64,000 nt of DNA from Nitrobacter sp. Nb-311A (GTDB lineage: Bacteria > Pseudomonadota > Alphaproteobacteria > Rhizobiales > Xanthobacteraceae), in NCBI RefSeq assembly GCF_000152905.1, contig NZ_AAMY01000004.1:161184-225183 (forward strand). The letters run 5' to 3'. Positions 9,703-20,085 of the stretch are shown one piece after another. The notes below the pieces were generated by a model. That model was not told the origin of the DNA, did no database searches, and worked only from the letters and a program-made list of their open reading frames with translations. Each line of letters starts with the position of its first letter. The stretch's first letter is position 1. Position numbers and translations under genes: made by a program.

Positions 9703-10645
9703 GGATGGGGAGAACTCTGGCGAGGTAAACGGGCGGGCGACGAATGCCGTGCTTATCGCAGGGCCGACCGCGAGCGGCAAGTCTGCGCTGGCGCTGTCGC
9801 TTGCCGAACGGACTGGCGGCATCGTCATCAATACCGACTCCATGCAGGTCTATCGCGATCTCCGCATCATCACGGCGCGGCCGACGCCTGAGGAGGAGGT
9901 GCGCGTGCCGCACCGGCTCTACGGTCATGTCGATGCCGGCGTGAACTGCTCCGCCGGGATGTGGGTCGCCGATGCAGGGACCGCTCTCGCCGAGGCGCGC
10001 GCGCAAAACCGGCTTTCGATCTTCGTCGGCGGCTCCGGCCTATATTTCAAAGCGTTGACCCGCGGCCTGTCGGCGGTGCCGCCGATTCCGCCTCAAGTGC
10101 GCGACGACGTCCGCGCGCGCCTCGAACGTGACGGGGCCGAAGCGCTTCATGCTGTTCTCGCGCGGTGCGATCCGGCGGCGGCGCAACGCCTGAAGCCGCG
10201 CGACCGCGTTCGCATCGCCCGCGCGCTCGAAGTCATCGAGGCGACGGGGCGCTCATTGACCGATTGGCATCGCGATGGCTTGCCGCCGTTGCTGCCGCCT
10301 CGATGCGTGAAGGCGGTTTTCCTTGCTCCGGATCGTGACGCGCTCTATGCGCGGATCGACGCGCGGTTTGGCGCGATGCTGACGGCCGGGGCGTTGGAGG
10401 AGGTCGCGGCGCTGGCCCAACGGCGCCTCGATCCGCTGCTGCCGGCGATGAAGGCGCACGGCGTGCCCGCGCTGATCCGGCACCTGCGCGGCGAGATTTC
10501 GCTGGCGGAGGCTGCCGAGATCGGCCGCGCCGACACGCGTCACTACGCAAAACGGCAGTTCACTTGGTTTCGTCACCAGTTGCCAGAGTTCGCTTGGGTG
10601 AGGCCAGAAGAGGCAAGAAAGGTGCTGGACACATCTGAGTTGTGA
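9701..10645 (+). CDS. miaA: tRNA dimethylallyltransferase
   Basis: 314 residues. It transfers a dimethylallyl group to N6 of A37 in tRNAs that read UNN codons. The P-loop is [12 protein letters not shown] near residue 20. [11 protein letters not shown] holds the catalytic Asp, and [16 protein letters not shown] and the C-terminal KRQFTWFR motif are present. The ATG at 9701 shares two bases with the divergent serB start codon, leaving no intergenic space. A GTG at the codon just before LIAGPTASG is an alternative start that would free about 45 bases. Confidence 0.93.
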   Translation: MDGENSGEVNGRATNAVLIAGPTASGKSALALSLAERTGGIVINTDSMQVYRDLRIITARPTPEEEVRVPHRLYGHVDAGVNCSAGMWVADAGTALAEARAQNRLSIFVGGSGLYFKALTRGLSAVPPIPPQVRDDVRARLERDGAEALHAVLARCDPAAAQRLKPRDRVRIARALEVIEATGRSLTDWHRDGLPPLLPPRCVKAVFLAPDRDALYARIDARFGAMLTAGALEEVAALAQRRLDPLLPAMKAHGVPALIRHLRGEISLAEAAEIGRADTRHYAKRQFTWFRHQLPEFAWVRPEEARKVLDTSEL

Positions 10646-10722
10646 TATGCGGGACGATCCGCCGTATCTCGGCGTTCCCCTCCCAAACCCACGAAATCGG
10701 CATATTTCCCTCGAAACACTTG

Positions 10723-10751
10723 TTGACGGGCACAAATCCACCTCGTATAAC
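10723..10751 (+). promoter_or_regulatory. Sigma70-type promoter of the ilvBN operon
   Basis: A -35 box TTGACG (10723-10728) and a -10 box TATAAC (10746-10751) are separated by exactly 17 bases. The pair lies about 30 bases upstream of the ilv leader peptide and just after miaA, so it is the likely start of the attenuated ilvBN transcript. Confidence 0.7.
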
Positions 10752-10782
10752 CCGCGCAACCTTTGGGAAAGTTGACGAAGAA

Positions 10783-10851
10783 ATGCGCAATTTTGTTATC
10801 AAGAACCTTGTTCTGATCCTCGTAACTCGGAACACCGCCCAGGATGGCTAA
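10783..10851 (+). CDS. Branched-chain amino acid leader peptide (attenuator of ilvBN)
   Basis: A 22-codon open frame reading MRNFVIKNLVLILVTRN and then TAQDG. Within ten residues it has three Val, two Ile and three Leu, the hallmark of leader peptides that sense charged Val, Ile and Leu tRNAs. It sits between the promoter at 10723 and a hairpin-T6 terminator at 10878, about 105 bases before ilvB. Ribosome stalling in the control codons is expected to change the fold of the downstream RNA; this is inferred by analogy with enterobacterial ilv attenuators. Confidence 0.8.
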   Translation: MRNFVIKNLVLILVTRNTAQDG

Positions 10852-10900
10852 GCCGTCCGAAGGGAAAGGCGGTGTGCCGGGGCCCTTCAGGCCCTTTTTT
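10831..10900 (+). terminator. ilvBN attenuator with alternative RNA hairpins
   Basis: The terminator is a GGGCC/GGCCC stem with a short loop followed by TTTTTT (10878-10900). Upstream, ACACCGCC near 10832 can pair with GGCGGTGT at about 10868-10875. GGATGGC/GCCGTCC can pair across the leader stop codon. These mutually exclusive folds fit an attenuation switch controlled by the leader peptide. Confidence 0.75.
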
Positions 10901-10955
10901 ATTGTTTGCGACGCTGGCGGACATGAGGGAAGCCTGCGCGAATCCGGAGTCGGCC

Positions 10956-12734
10956 ATGAGTCCAAGCGAACGCCAAGATTCTAATCAGATGACCGGTGCG
11001 GCCATGATTGTGCGGGCCCTCGTTGATCATGGCGTCAAAAGCATTTTCGGTTATCCGGGCGGGGCGGTGCTCCCGATCTATGACGAAATTTTTCAGCAGA
11101 GCGATATCGAGCACGTCCTCGTGCGACATGAGCAGGGCGCCGGTCACGCGGCCGAAGGTTACGCCCGTTCTACCGGCAAGCCGGGCGTGGTGCTTGTGAC
11201 CTCGGGGCCGGGTGCCACCAACATGGTGACGCCACTGACCGATGCCCTGATGGACTCGATCCCGCTGGTCTGCATCACCGGCCAGGTGCCGACGCATCTG
11301 ATCGGCAACGATGCGTTTCAGGAATGCGACACCGTCGGTATCACCAGGCCCTGCACGAAGCACAACTGGCTGGTGCGCGATATTAAGGACCTGCCAAAAG
11401 TGCTGCACGAGGCGTTTTACGTCGCCACCTCCGGCCGTCCCGGCCCGGTTGTGGTCGACGTGCCGAAGGATCTGCAGTTCGCGACCGGCACCTACACGCC
11501 GCCACGTAAATCGGACGTCCACGCGTCCTACAAGCCGCAGATCAAAGGCGATGCCGGACAGATTCGCAAGGCGGTGTCGCTGCTGGTCAACGCCAAGCGT
11601 CCGGTGATCTATACCGGCGGCGGCATCATCAATTCGGGCCGCGAGGCATCGAAGACGCTGCGCGCGCTGGTCGAAGCCGCCGGCTTTCCGATTACGTCGA
11701 CTTTGATGGGACTGGGAGCCTATCCGGCCTCCGGCAAGAACTGGCTTGGAATGCTCGGCATGCACGGCACTTACGAGGCCAATATGGCGATGCATGATTG
11801 CGACGTCATGCTGTGCATCGGGGCGCGCTTCGACGATCGTATCACGGGTCGCACTGACGCGTTCTCGCCGGGCTCGAAGAAGATTCACATCGATATTGAT
11901 CCCTCATCGATCAACAAGAACATCCGCGTCGACGTGCCGATCATCGGCGATGCCGGCAGCGTGATGGCCGACCTGTTGCAGGCGTTCAAAGCGGAAGGCA
12001 AGACGCCGAAGATCGATCCGTGGTGGTTCGAGATCGGACGCTGGCGTGCGCGCAACTCGCTGGCCTACAAGAAGAACGACGACGTGATCCTGCCGCAGTT
12101 CGCGATTCAGCGTCTGTTCGAGGCGACGCGAGGCTGCGACACCTACATCACGACCGAGGTCGGTCAGCATCAGATGTGGGCCGCTCAATTCTTCGGCTTC
12201 GAGGAGCCGCATCGCTTGATGACCTCGGGTGGCCTCGGCACCATGGGTTACGGTCTACCGGCCGCGCTCGGAGTGCAGGTGGCCCATCGTGACAGCCTCG
12301 TAATCGATATCGCTGGCGATGCCTCTGTGCAGATGACGATGCAGGAGATGTCGACGGCGGTTCAGCACGATCTTCCGGTCAAGATATTCATCCTCAACAA
12401 CCAGTACATGGGCATGGTGAGGCAATGGCAGCAATTGCTGCATGGCAATCGGCTGTCGCACTCATATTCCGAGGCGCTTCCCGATTTCGTCAAGCTCGCC
12501 GATGCCTTCGGCTGCGTCGGACTGCAGGCGACCAAGCCCTCCGATCTCGACGGCGCCATCAGGGAGATGATCTCGGTGAGAAAGCCCGTTTTGTTCGACT
12601 GCCGCGTCGCAGCGCTTGAAAACTGCTTTCCGATGATCCCGTCCGGCAAGGCGCATAACGAGATGCTTTTGCCGGCGGAAGCCAATGACGATGCGGCCAC
12701 GGCCGCCTTTGCCGGCGGCAAGGCGCTGGTGTGA
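10956..12734 (+). CDS. ilvB: Acetolactate synthase large (catalytic) subunit
   Basis: 592 residues. It condenses pyruvate with pyruvate or 2-oxobutyrate in the first common step of Val, Leu and Ile synthesis, using ThDP, Mg and FAD. The three TPP-enzyme domains are visible: N-terminal (GYPGGAVLPIYDE with the following catalytic Glu in RHEQGAGHAAEGYAR), central (IYTGGGI), and C-terminal with the ThDP motif GDASVQMTMQEM ending in NNQYMGM. I chose the ATG at 10956 because GGAG lies six bases upstream and it is beyond the attenuator; 10923 is a possible alternative. ilvN follows after about 150 bases. Confidence 0.95.
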   Translation: MSPSERQDSNQMTGAAMIVRALVDHGVKSIFGYPGGAVLPIYDEIFQQSDIEHVLVRHEQGAGHAAEGYARSTGKPGVVLVTSGPGATNMVTPLTDALMDSIPLVCITGQVPTHLIGNDAFQECDTVGITRPCTKHNWLVRDIKDLPKVLHEAFYVATSGRPGPVVVDVPKDLQFATGTYTPPRKSDVHASYKPQIKGDAGQIRKAVSLLVNAKRPVIYTGGGIINSGREASKTLRALVEAAGFPITSTLMGLGAYPASGKNWLGMLGMHGTYEANMAMHDCDVMLCIGARFDDRITGRTDAFSPGSKKIHIDIDPSSINKNIRVDVPIIGDAGSVMADLLQAFKAEGKTPKIDPWWFEIGRWRARNSLAYKKNDDVILPQFAIQRLFEATRGCDTYITTEVGQHQMWAAQFFGFEEPHRLMTSGGLGTMGYGLPAALGVQVAHRDSLVIDIAGDASVQMTMQEMSTAVQHDLPVKIFILNNQYMGMVRQWQQLLHGNRLSHSYSEALPDFVKLADAFGCVGLQATKPSDLDGAIREMISVRKPVLFDCRVAALENCFPMIPSGKAHNEMLLPAEANDDAATAAFAGGKALV

Positions 12735-12847
12735 AACGTCCGTGGAAAACATGGTCCTATTAAACAACACGACGTCATCGTCCCGCCCGACCGGAGAATC
12801 CAGTATGCCGCGACGGTTGCGCTTGGCTGCTGGCGCGGACGCATACC

Positions 12848-12871
12848 GGATGCCCGCCTTCGCGGGCATGA
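12848..12871. repeat. Short dispersed-type hairpin between ilvB and ilvN
   Basis: A perfect 8-bp stem, ATGCCCGC/GCGGGCAT, with a CTTC loop (12850-12869). This palindrome is a common dispersed intergenic repeat in alphaproteobacteria. It sits about 20 bases before ilvN and could modulate its expression or message stability. Confidence 0.55.
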
Positions 12872-12888
12872 CCAATTGAGAGACTGCA

Positions 12889-13431
12889 ATGAACCAGCCC
12901 GCTTCCGCCTACTTTCTCGAAGAGCGCCACGATCCGAACGAGACGCACACGCTGTCGGTGCTGGTCGCCAATGAGCCGGGCGTGCTGGCGCGGGTGATCG
13001 GGTTGTTCTCAGGTCGCGGCTACAATATCGAAAGCCTCACTGTATCCGAGACCGAGAGCAAGAAGCACGTCTCCCGAATCACCATCGTCACCACTGGCAC
13101 CCCGATGGTGATCCAGCAGATCAAGCATCAGCTTGACCGCATGATTCCGGTCTATCAGGTCGTTGACATGACCCTGACCGGACGTTCCATCGAGCGCGAA
13201 CTCGCCATGGTCAAGGTGAAGGGTTCGGGCGATCAGCGCATCGAGGCGATGCGGCTTGCGGAGGTGTTTCGTGCTCGTGTGGTGGATGCCACCAATGAGA
13301 GTTTCGTGTTCGAGATTACGGGCGGCACCTCGAAGATTAATCAGTTTGTCGACCTGATGCGGCCGATCGGTCTGGTGGAGGTGTCGCGAACCGGTGTCGC
13401 TGCGATTGGGCGCGGACCGGAAGGGATGTAA
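12889..13431 (+). CDS. ilvN: Acetolactate synthase small (regulatory) subunit
   Basis: 180 residues. It binds IlvB, raises its activity and confers feedback inhibition by valine. An N-terminal ACT domain begins near residue 20 (HTLSVLVANEPGVLARVIGL, then FSGRGYNIESLTVSETE). The C-terminal domain runs from about residue 95 (ELAMVKVKG) to the end. The length suits the long form (IlvH-like) of the subunit. It is transcribed with ilvB and followed within five bases by a methyltransferase gene. Confidence 0.94.
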   Translation: MNQPASAYFLEERHDPNETHTLSVLVANEPGVLARVIGLFSGRGYNIESLTVSETESKKHVSRITIVTTGTPMVIQQIKHQLDRMIPVYQVVDMTLTGRSIERELAMVKVKGSGDQRIEAMRLAEVFRARVVDATNESFVFEITGGTSKINQFVDLMRPIGLVEVSRTGVAAIGRGPEGM

Positions 13432-13435
13432 GGTC

Positions 13436-14140
13436 ATGCTGGCGCGCGACTGGTTTTACAGTGAACGTGGGCGGATGGGATTGGATTCGCTCATTGCCGC
13501 GCGCTCCGCGATCTATGATCACGACGATAGCGGCAGCCGCGCCCGCGCAACCCTCGCCAGGCTGGGCGTGCGTCCGGGCTGGCTGATCGCAGATATCGGC
13601 TGCGGCGCCGGCTCGCTCGCTTGTGAAGCCGCCAGAATGGGCGCGGAGGTCTATGCCGTCGATATTGCGCCGGCAGCGCTGGCTCTGGCCGAGGCCCAGG
13701 CGCGCGACGGCAACGTCGCGATCAGGACTCAGGGGGCTGGCTTGCTCAGTTTTGCTCTCGCATCGGATTCCCTGGATCTGGTCGTGAGCGAGTTCACGCT
13801 GCATCACCTGCCGGATTTTTGGAAGGCGGTCGCGCTGTCGCGCATGTTCCGTGTCGTCAAGCCCGGAGGACAGCTGTTTCTGCGCGACATCGTGTTCATC
13901 CGCGAGCCGGATGGCTCCGACCGTACGGTCGAGCAGTGGGCTGAATTCAACATCAACAATCACGACTTCCCGCGTGGCGAGGTCGTCAGCCATATGCGCG
14001 ATGAACATTCGACCTTCGGCTGGGTGATTGAGCGGATGCTGAAGGACGTTGGCTTCACGCTGGAATCCGCTGACTATCATGCGCCGCTCCATGGCGCTTA
14101 TCTCTGCCGCAAACCAGCCGTCGGCGACGCTCCCGCATAG
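13436..14140 (+). CDS. Class I SAM-dependent methyltransferase
   Basis: 234 residues with the Rossmann-like SAM-binding fold. Motif I is IADIGCGAGSLACEAARMGA, followed by an acidic residue at the end of strand 2 (VYAVDIAPAAL). A motif IV-like segment is LDLVVSEFTLHHLPDFWKAV, and VKPGGQLFLRDIV follows. The substrate is not evident. The ATG lies five bases after the ilvN stop, so it is probably in the ilvBN transcript, but no branched-chain function is implied. Confidence 0.82.
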   Translation: MLARDWFYSERGRMGLDSLIAARSAIYDHDDSGSRARATLARLGVRPGWLIADIGCGAGSLACEAARMGAEVYAVDIAPAALALAEAQARDGNVAIRTQGAGLLSFALASDSLDLVVSEFTLHHLPDFWKAVALSRMFRVVKPGGQLFLRDIVFIREPDGSDRTVEQWAEFNINNHDFPRGEVVSHMRDEHSTFGWVIERMLKDVGFTLESADYHAPLHGAYLCRKPAVGDAPA

Positions 14141-14251
14141 TCTTCTGTTCGTCACTTGGCGCTGTCCACCTTCGTTACCGGACGACTAATGAAGTTTTTC
14201 CATTATCCAAAACATTGCAGCGGACTTGTTTCCGGGCATCCGTAGCCCTAA

Positions 14252-15358
<1,107 letters not shown>

Positions 15359-15381
15359 TCTGCCGGCTTGCGGGTAGTGCT

Positions 15382-15410
15382 TTTCCCTCTCCCGCAAGGG
15401 GAGAGGGAAA
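15382..15410 (+). terminator. Hairpin downstream of ilvC
   Basis: Arms TTTCCCTCTCCC and GGGAGAGGGAAA form a 12-bp stem with a GCAAG loop, 24 bases after the ilvC stop. The sequence resembles a dispersed rhizobial palindrome and probably serves as a terminator or RNA stabiliser. Confidence 0.6.
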
Positions 15411-15469
15411 GAAGAGACAGTGCTGCGCCGCGATGCGCGCCGTCGTCATTACCCCTTATTTTTCACCCC

Positions 15470-17031
15470 TTATTTCTCGTTGATTGTCGCCCACAACCAG
15501 CGAGCCACCGTTGCCGGTGAGCTGTCCGCGCCATTGCCGGTGGCGCGCAGGTTAGCCTCGCGCATGACAGCGATATCGATTTTGCCAAGCAGAGGCTGAA
15601 GCGCAGCGCGGAGCTTCGCGTCATTGGCGCGCTGCGGCGCCAGCAGCACGATCGCGTCATAGGACGGAATGGCGTGTCTGTCATCGTCAAGCGCGGTCAG
15701 GCCGTATTTCGCGATCAGGCCGTCGCTGGTGTAGCCCGCGATCACGTCGACTTCGCCGGAAGCGACGGCGGCATACATGAAGTCCGACTGCATTTGCCGC
15801 CGCTCGCGAAACGATAACCCGTAAGCCTTTTTCAGAGCCGTCCATTCAGGCCGGGCGAAGAATTCGTAGTCGCCTGCGATCGACATTTTGCCGGCATGGG
15901 CTGCGAGATCGGAGATCGAATGAATGCCCAGCGCGTCGGCTCGTGTTTTCGGCATGAGCAGCGCATAGGCATTTTCGAATCCGAGTTCGCCAAGCAGCGT
16001 GATATTCCGTCGCGCCAGCGTCGCCTTGAGCTCGCTGAGCAGTTCCTGGCGCGGCTTGAGCTCTGGCATATGGAACTGGTTAGCCCACAGCGTGCCGGAA
16101 TAATCGACGTAGACATCGATGTCGTCGTTCGCCAGCGCGTCGAAAATGACGTTGGAGCCGAGACCCTCGCGGGTCGTCGCCGGAAGGTCTGCTGCTTGCA
16201 GCCGGTGCGAGATCAGCGCGGCGAGCACATATTGTTCGGTGAAGGTTTTGGCGCCGACGATGGTGGTGGATTTCGTGCGGGTCAGAGATGGCGCCAATGT
16301 GGCCGCGGCGAGAACTGCGATACCGAGAAGACCGATTGATACATGGATGCGGCGGCGTATCCGCAAGCCGGATTCGATCAGCGCCAGCAACTGGTCGACG
16401 ACCAGCGCGAGGACCGCCGCGGCGATGCAGCCGAAGAGCACGAACACCCAGTTCTGGGTCTGTAGCCCGGCGAAGATGTAGTTGCCGAGACTGGTCTGGC
16501 CGATCGGCGTGGAGAGCGTCGCGGTGCCGATCACCCACACAGCGGCGGTGCGGATGCCCGCCATGATCACCGGTAGCGCCAGCGGAAGTTCGACCATGGC
16601 GAGGGATTGCCGCGCCGTCATGCCGGCGCCTCGGGCCGCTTCCGTCAATGCAGGGTCAATCCCTTGAAGGCCCGTAATGGTGTTGCGCAGCACCGGGAGC
16701 ATCGAATAGAGCGTCAGCGCCAACACCGAAGGCAAGAAACCGAACGCTGAGAATCCGACGCCGAACCATTGCGACGTTAATGTCGCCAGCGCCAGGAGGA
16801 GCGGATAGAACAACGCCAGCAGCGCCAGCCCCGGCATGGTCTGAACGATGCTTGCAAAACCGAGAAGCGTGCTGCGCAGCATCGGCCGGTTGTGCGAGCG
16901 GCCAGCGCCAGCGGGAAGCTGATCACGAGCCCCAGCGTCAGCGCCGTTATGCTGACGCGGACATGGTTGCCGAGATAATCGGGCAGGTGACCGAGTGCTT
17001 CGCTCCAGCGCGGATCGAAAAGCAAGCTCAT
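15470..17031 (-). pseudogene. Betaine/choline-type ABC permease fused to substrate-binding domain, frameshifted
   Basis: The gene encodes an OpuC-like fusion. A permease domain with about six helices (GLASIVQT-type start, then AARGAGMTARQSLAMVELPL, the EAA-like loop) is joined to a periplasmic glycine betaine/choline-binding domain (IVGAKTFTEQYVLAALISHR onward). The start MSLLFDPRWSEALGHLPDYL overlaps the ATPase gene by four bases. The frame is broken near 16891-16910, inside SFPLALAAR/SHNRPMLRS. A two-base GC insertion there would restore one open frame of about 520 codons. The rest is intact, so this is a recent natural lesion or a sequencing error. Confidence 0.75.
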
Positions 17032-17834
17032 AGCCGGATGCTCTGCGAGAGCGTTGCTTGAAGCCGCTCGGCTTGGCGGCGTGGCGTGCCGAGCAGTTCA
17101 CCGACATAAGGGTTGTCGAGACGGGACAATTCGTCCGCCGCACCCAGGGCAATCAGACGGCCTTCGTGCATGACAGCGACGCGATCTGCGAGCAACAGCG
17201 CTTCGGTCATGTCATGGGTGATCATGACGGTGGTGAGGCCAAGTCTGGCGTGCAGCGCGCGATAGTCGCTGCCCAGCGCGTCACGCGTCACCGGGTCGAG
17301 GGCGCCGAAGGGCTCGTCCATCAGGACGATGCGCGGTTTCGCGGCGAGTGCCCGCGCGACGCCAACCCGCTGGCGCTGGCCGCCGGAAAGTTCGTGCGGA
17401 AATCGATCGCGGTGCTGCGCGCGGTCGAGCTGCACGAGATCGAGCAGTTCGTCGACCCGCGCGGCGATTTCAGATTTCGGCGTCCCGAGCAGGCGGGGCG
17501 TGATGCCGATGTTGGCGGCGATATTCATATGCGGAAACAGACCGCCGCTCTGGAAGACATAGCCGATCCGGCGGCGCAGCCCGATCGGGTCGATTCCGGC
17601 GATGTCCTCTCCCGCAACTGTGATCGTGCCGGCGTCGGGGTCGATCAGGCGATTGGCGAGCCGCAGCAGCGTGGTCTTGCCGGAACCGGAACCGCCGACC
17701 ACGGCAAGGAATTCGCCCGCCGCGATGTCGAACGAGACGTCGTCCACAGCTCTGACATTGCCGCCTCTTGCGCGGCCGCCATTGAAGCTTTTGACGACAT
17801 GCGAAAACGCGACCAGCGGTGAGGTTTCACTCAT
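17028..17834 (-). CDS. Quaternary-amine ABC transporter ATP-binding protein
   Basis: 268 residues. Walker A is GGSGSGKTTLLRLANRL, the signature is LSGGQRQRVGVARALA, Walker B is PRIVLMDEPFGALDPVTRD, and the H-loop is MITHDMTEALLLADRVAVM. It resembles OpuCA/ProV-type ATPases of glycine betaine, choline or proline importers but lacks a C-terminal CBS pair. Its stop region overlaps the start of the permease/binding protein fusion, so the pair forms a two-gene operon. That fusion is frameshifted, so the transporter may be inactive. Confidence 0.88.
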   Translation of the reverse strand: MSETSPLVAFSHVVKSFNGGRARGGNVRAVDDVSFDIAAGEFLAVVGGSGSGKTTLLRLANRLIDPDAGTITVAGEDIAGIDPIGLRRRIGYVFQSGGLFPHMNIAANIGITPRLLGTPKSEIAARVDELLDLVQLDRAQHRDRFPHELSGGQRQRVGVARALAAKPRIVLMDEPFGALDPVTRDALGSDYRALHARLGLTTVMITHDMTEALLLADRVAVMHEGRLIALGAADELSRLDNPYVGELLGTPRRQAERLQATLSQSIRL

Positions 17835-18137
17835 GCCTTGCGGGGGGTATCACACGCTCGCCATCCCACCAAGCCCGCTCCGAAACGCGTTTCGATTGCG
17901 GGGCGCCGTGCCGGAAAGCGAGACCGGCGGTAGCGTTGACCGAATTTGGGCATTGCGATGTCAGGTCATCCTCGGCTAAAATCCGTCCAGGAAGGGTCGG
18001 CAACGAAACCAATCGTCAATGGTTCTCGTTGAAAATGTCCCCCGAAGGATCCGGTAATGCTGGTTTGCAGCGAAATGGCAGGAATTCACGGACACGCGGC
18101 GTTGACCGCGGGTTCCGAAGCGATTCCGGCTGCGTCC

Positions 18138-18185
18138 ATGCCCGGCCTGCTGATTGGCGGGCTTCTGCTTCTTATCAGCCCCTGA
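18138..18185 (+). CDS. Leucine-rich leader peptide of leuA
   Basis: A 15-codon frame reading MPGLLIGGLLLLISP, with six Leu and two Ile codons, 100 bases upstream of leuA. Four consecutive Leu codons are the expected control codons for leucine-dependent attenuation. The stop codon lies inside one arm of an 8-bp inverted repeat (18179-18222). I see no Shine-Dalgarno stronger than GCGTCC upstream, so translation remains to be shown. Confidence 0.68.
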   Translation: MPGLLIGGLLLLISP

Positions 18186-18222
18186 GCGCCGGCTGGGCAG
18201 TTGTTGCCTGGGCACTCAGGGG
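18179..18222 (+). promoter_or_regulatory. Leader RNA hairpin upstream of leuA
   Basis: CCCCTGAG (18179-18186) pairs perfectly with CTCAGGGG (18215-18222) and overlaps the end of the leucine leader peptide. The downstream AGGGG can alternatively pair with CCCCTT near 18240. No T tract follows, so control may act by hiding the leuA ribosome binding site or through Rho, not by an intrinsic terminator. Confidence 0.5.
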
Positions 18223-18284
18223 AACGCAGAAACACCAGCCCCTTCGAGCGCCCGATACGGCGCACCGACCAGAGGATCATTTTC

Positions 18285-19844
18285 ATGATTACCGCGAACA
18301 AGTCCGACAAGGACCGCGTTGTTATTTTCGACACTACCTTGCGCGATGGCGAGCAATGCCCCGGCGCGACCATGACGTTCGAGGAAAAACTCGAGGTCGC
18401 CGAGATGCTCGACGACATGGGAGTCGATATCATCGAAGCCGGCTTCCCGATCGCTTCGGTCGGCGACTTCGAGGCCGTTACGGAGATCGCCAAGAACGCC
18501 AGGAAGGCGGTCATCGCGGGTCTGGCGCGCGCGATTCCCGGCGATATCGCCCGCGCCGGTGAAGCGGTGCGACACGCGCGCCGGGGCCGCATCCATACCT
18601 TCGTTTCCACGTCGCCGATCCATCTGGCGCATCAGATGCGCAAGAGCGAGGCGGAGGTGCTGGAGATCATCACCGCCACGGTGAAGCAGGCCCGCAACCT
18701 GGTCGAGGATGTCGAGTGGTCGGCGATGGACGCGACCCGCACCCCGATCGATTACCTGTGCAAATGCGTGGAGGCCGCGATCGCGGCCGGCGCCACCACC
18801 ATCAACCTGCCGGACACTGTTGGCTATGCGGTGCCGGACGAGTACCGGCGCATGTTCATCACCGTTCGCGAGCGGGTGCCGAACGCGGATAAAGCGATCT
18901 TCTCGGTGCACTGCCATGACGATCTGGGGCTCGCCGTCGCCAACTCGCTGGCCGGCGTCGAGGGGGGCGCGCGCCAGGTTGAGTCCACCATCAACGGCAT
19001 CGGAGAGCGAGCAGGCAACGCCGCGCTGGAAGAAGTCGTGATGGCGATCAAGACCCGCGCCGACGTCATGCCGTATTGGTGCAACGTCGAGAGCACGATG
19101 CTGACCCGCGCCTCCAAGATGGTGTCGGCGGCCACCTCCTTTCCGGTGCAGTACAACAAGGCGATCGTCGGCCGCAACGCGTTCGCGCACGAGAGCGGCA
19201 TTCATCAGGACGGCATGTTGAAGAACGCGCAGACCTACGAGATCATGACGCCGGAGAGCGTCGGCGTGAAGCAGACCTCGCTGGTGATGGGGAAGCATTC
19301 CGGCCGCCATGCCTTCCAGCACAAGCTTGAGGAGCTGGGCTACAGGCTGGCCGAGAACCAGTTGCAGGATGCGTTCGTACGCTTCAAGGCGCTGGCGGAT
19401 CGCAAGAAGGACATCTACGACGAGGACATCATTGCGCTGGTGGACGAGGAAATGGCTGCGACGCACGATCGCATCAAGCTGTCGTCGCTGACGGTGATCG
19501 CAGGTACTCATGGTCCGCAGCGCGCGACCATGAAATTGACGATCAGCGGTCAGACCCGGATCGAGGAGGCCGAAGGCAACGGTCCGGTCGATGCGGTGTT
19601 CAACTGCATCAAGAGACTGGTGCCGCACGAGGCCAAGCTCGAACTCTATCAGGTTCATGCGGTGACCCAGGGCACGGACGCGCAGGCGGAAGTGTCGGTG
19701 CGTCTCAGCCAGGACGGGCGCGCGATGACATCGAAGGCCGCCGATCCTGATACGCTTGTTGCATCCGCCAAGGCCTATCTCGGCGCGCTGAACAAGATCG
19801 TGATGAAACATCAGCGCGACTTGCCTTCAGCCGCCGCGAGCTGA
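18285..19844 (+). CDS. leuA: 2-Isopropylmalate synthase
   Basis: 519 residues. It condenses acetyl-CoA with 2-oxoisovalerate, the committed step of leucine synthesis. The catalytic TIM barrel starts with [20 protein letters not shown] and carries the metal-binding HCHDDLG motif. [12 protein letters not shown] and the linker [10 protein letters not shown] follow, and the C-terminal regulatory domain (about residues 390-510) binds leucine. The start [13 protein letters not shown] follows AGAGGA by eight bases; the upstream frame lacks family similarity. Control by a leader peptide is suggested by the upstream sequence. Confidence 0.95.
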   Translation: MITANKSDKDRVVIFDTTLRDGEQCPGATMTFEEKLEVAEMLDDMGVDIIEAGFPIASVGDFEAVTEIAKNARKAVIAGLARAIPGDIARAGEAVRHARRGRIHTFVSTSPIHLAHQMRKSEAEVLEIITATVKQARNLVEDVEWSAMDATRTPIDYLCKCVEAAIAAGATTINLPDTVGYAVPDEYRRMFITVRERVPNADKAIFSVHCHDDLGLAVANSLAGVEGGARQVESTINGIGERAGNAALEEVVMAIKTRADVMPYWCNVESTMLTRASKMVSAATSFPVQYNKAIVGRNAFAHESGIHQDGMLKNAQTYEIMTPESVGVKQTSLVMGKHSGRHAFQHKLEELGYRLAENQLQDAFVRFKALADRKKDIYDEDIIALVDEEMAATHDRIKLSSLTVIAGTHGPQRATMKLTISGQTRIEEAEGNGPVDAVFNCIKRLVPHEAKLELYQVHAVTQGTDAQAEVSVRLSQDGRAMTSKAADPDTLVASAKAYLGALNKIVMKHQRDLPSAAAS

Positions 19845-19990
19845 ACTCCTCATTTCCTATGCAAAGCGGACGCTGTGAGGTGCCGTCGGTCTTGTGGGCT
19901 GCGACGTATCTACGCATCGATACGCGACATATTATCGCGACGCGGCGTGACTGAACGGAAACAGCCGTTCCGGTTGGGAGAAGCGACATA

Positions 19991-20026
19991 ACATCTTCGT
20001 AAGAGATCCTATCCTTGCGAAGATGT
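19991..20026. promoter_or_regulatory. Inverted repeat upstream of the Spy/CpxP-like gene, possible operator
   Basis: Arms ACATCTTCGTAAG (19991-20003) and CTTGCGAAGATGT (20014-20026) match at 12 of 13 positions around a 10-base spacer. The repeat lies 60 bases before the start of the Spy/CpxP-like gene. The spacing of the half-sites would suit a dimeric regulator; a message hairpin is the alternative. Confidence 0.45.
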
Positions 20027-20085
20027 AATTTGCTTGGCTCGCTGCGTACACCCATCTTGGTTGGACCTTACAAAGGAGAGTTCCA

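Noticed and set aside
18216..19811. A 531-codon minus-strand frame covering leuA
   Set aside because: It is an antisense shadow; the plus-strand product is a full LeuA with catalytic motifs.
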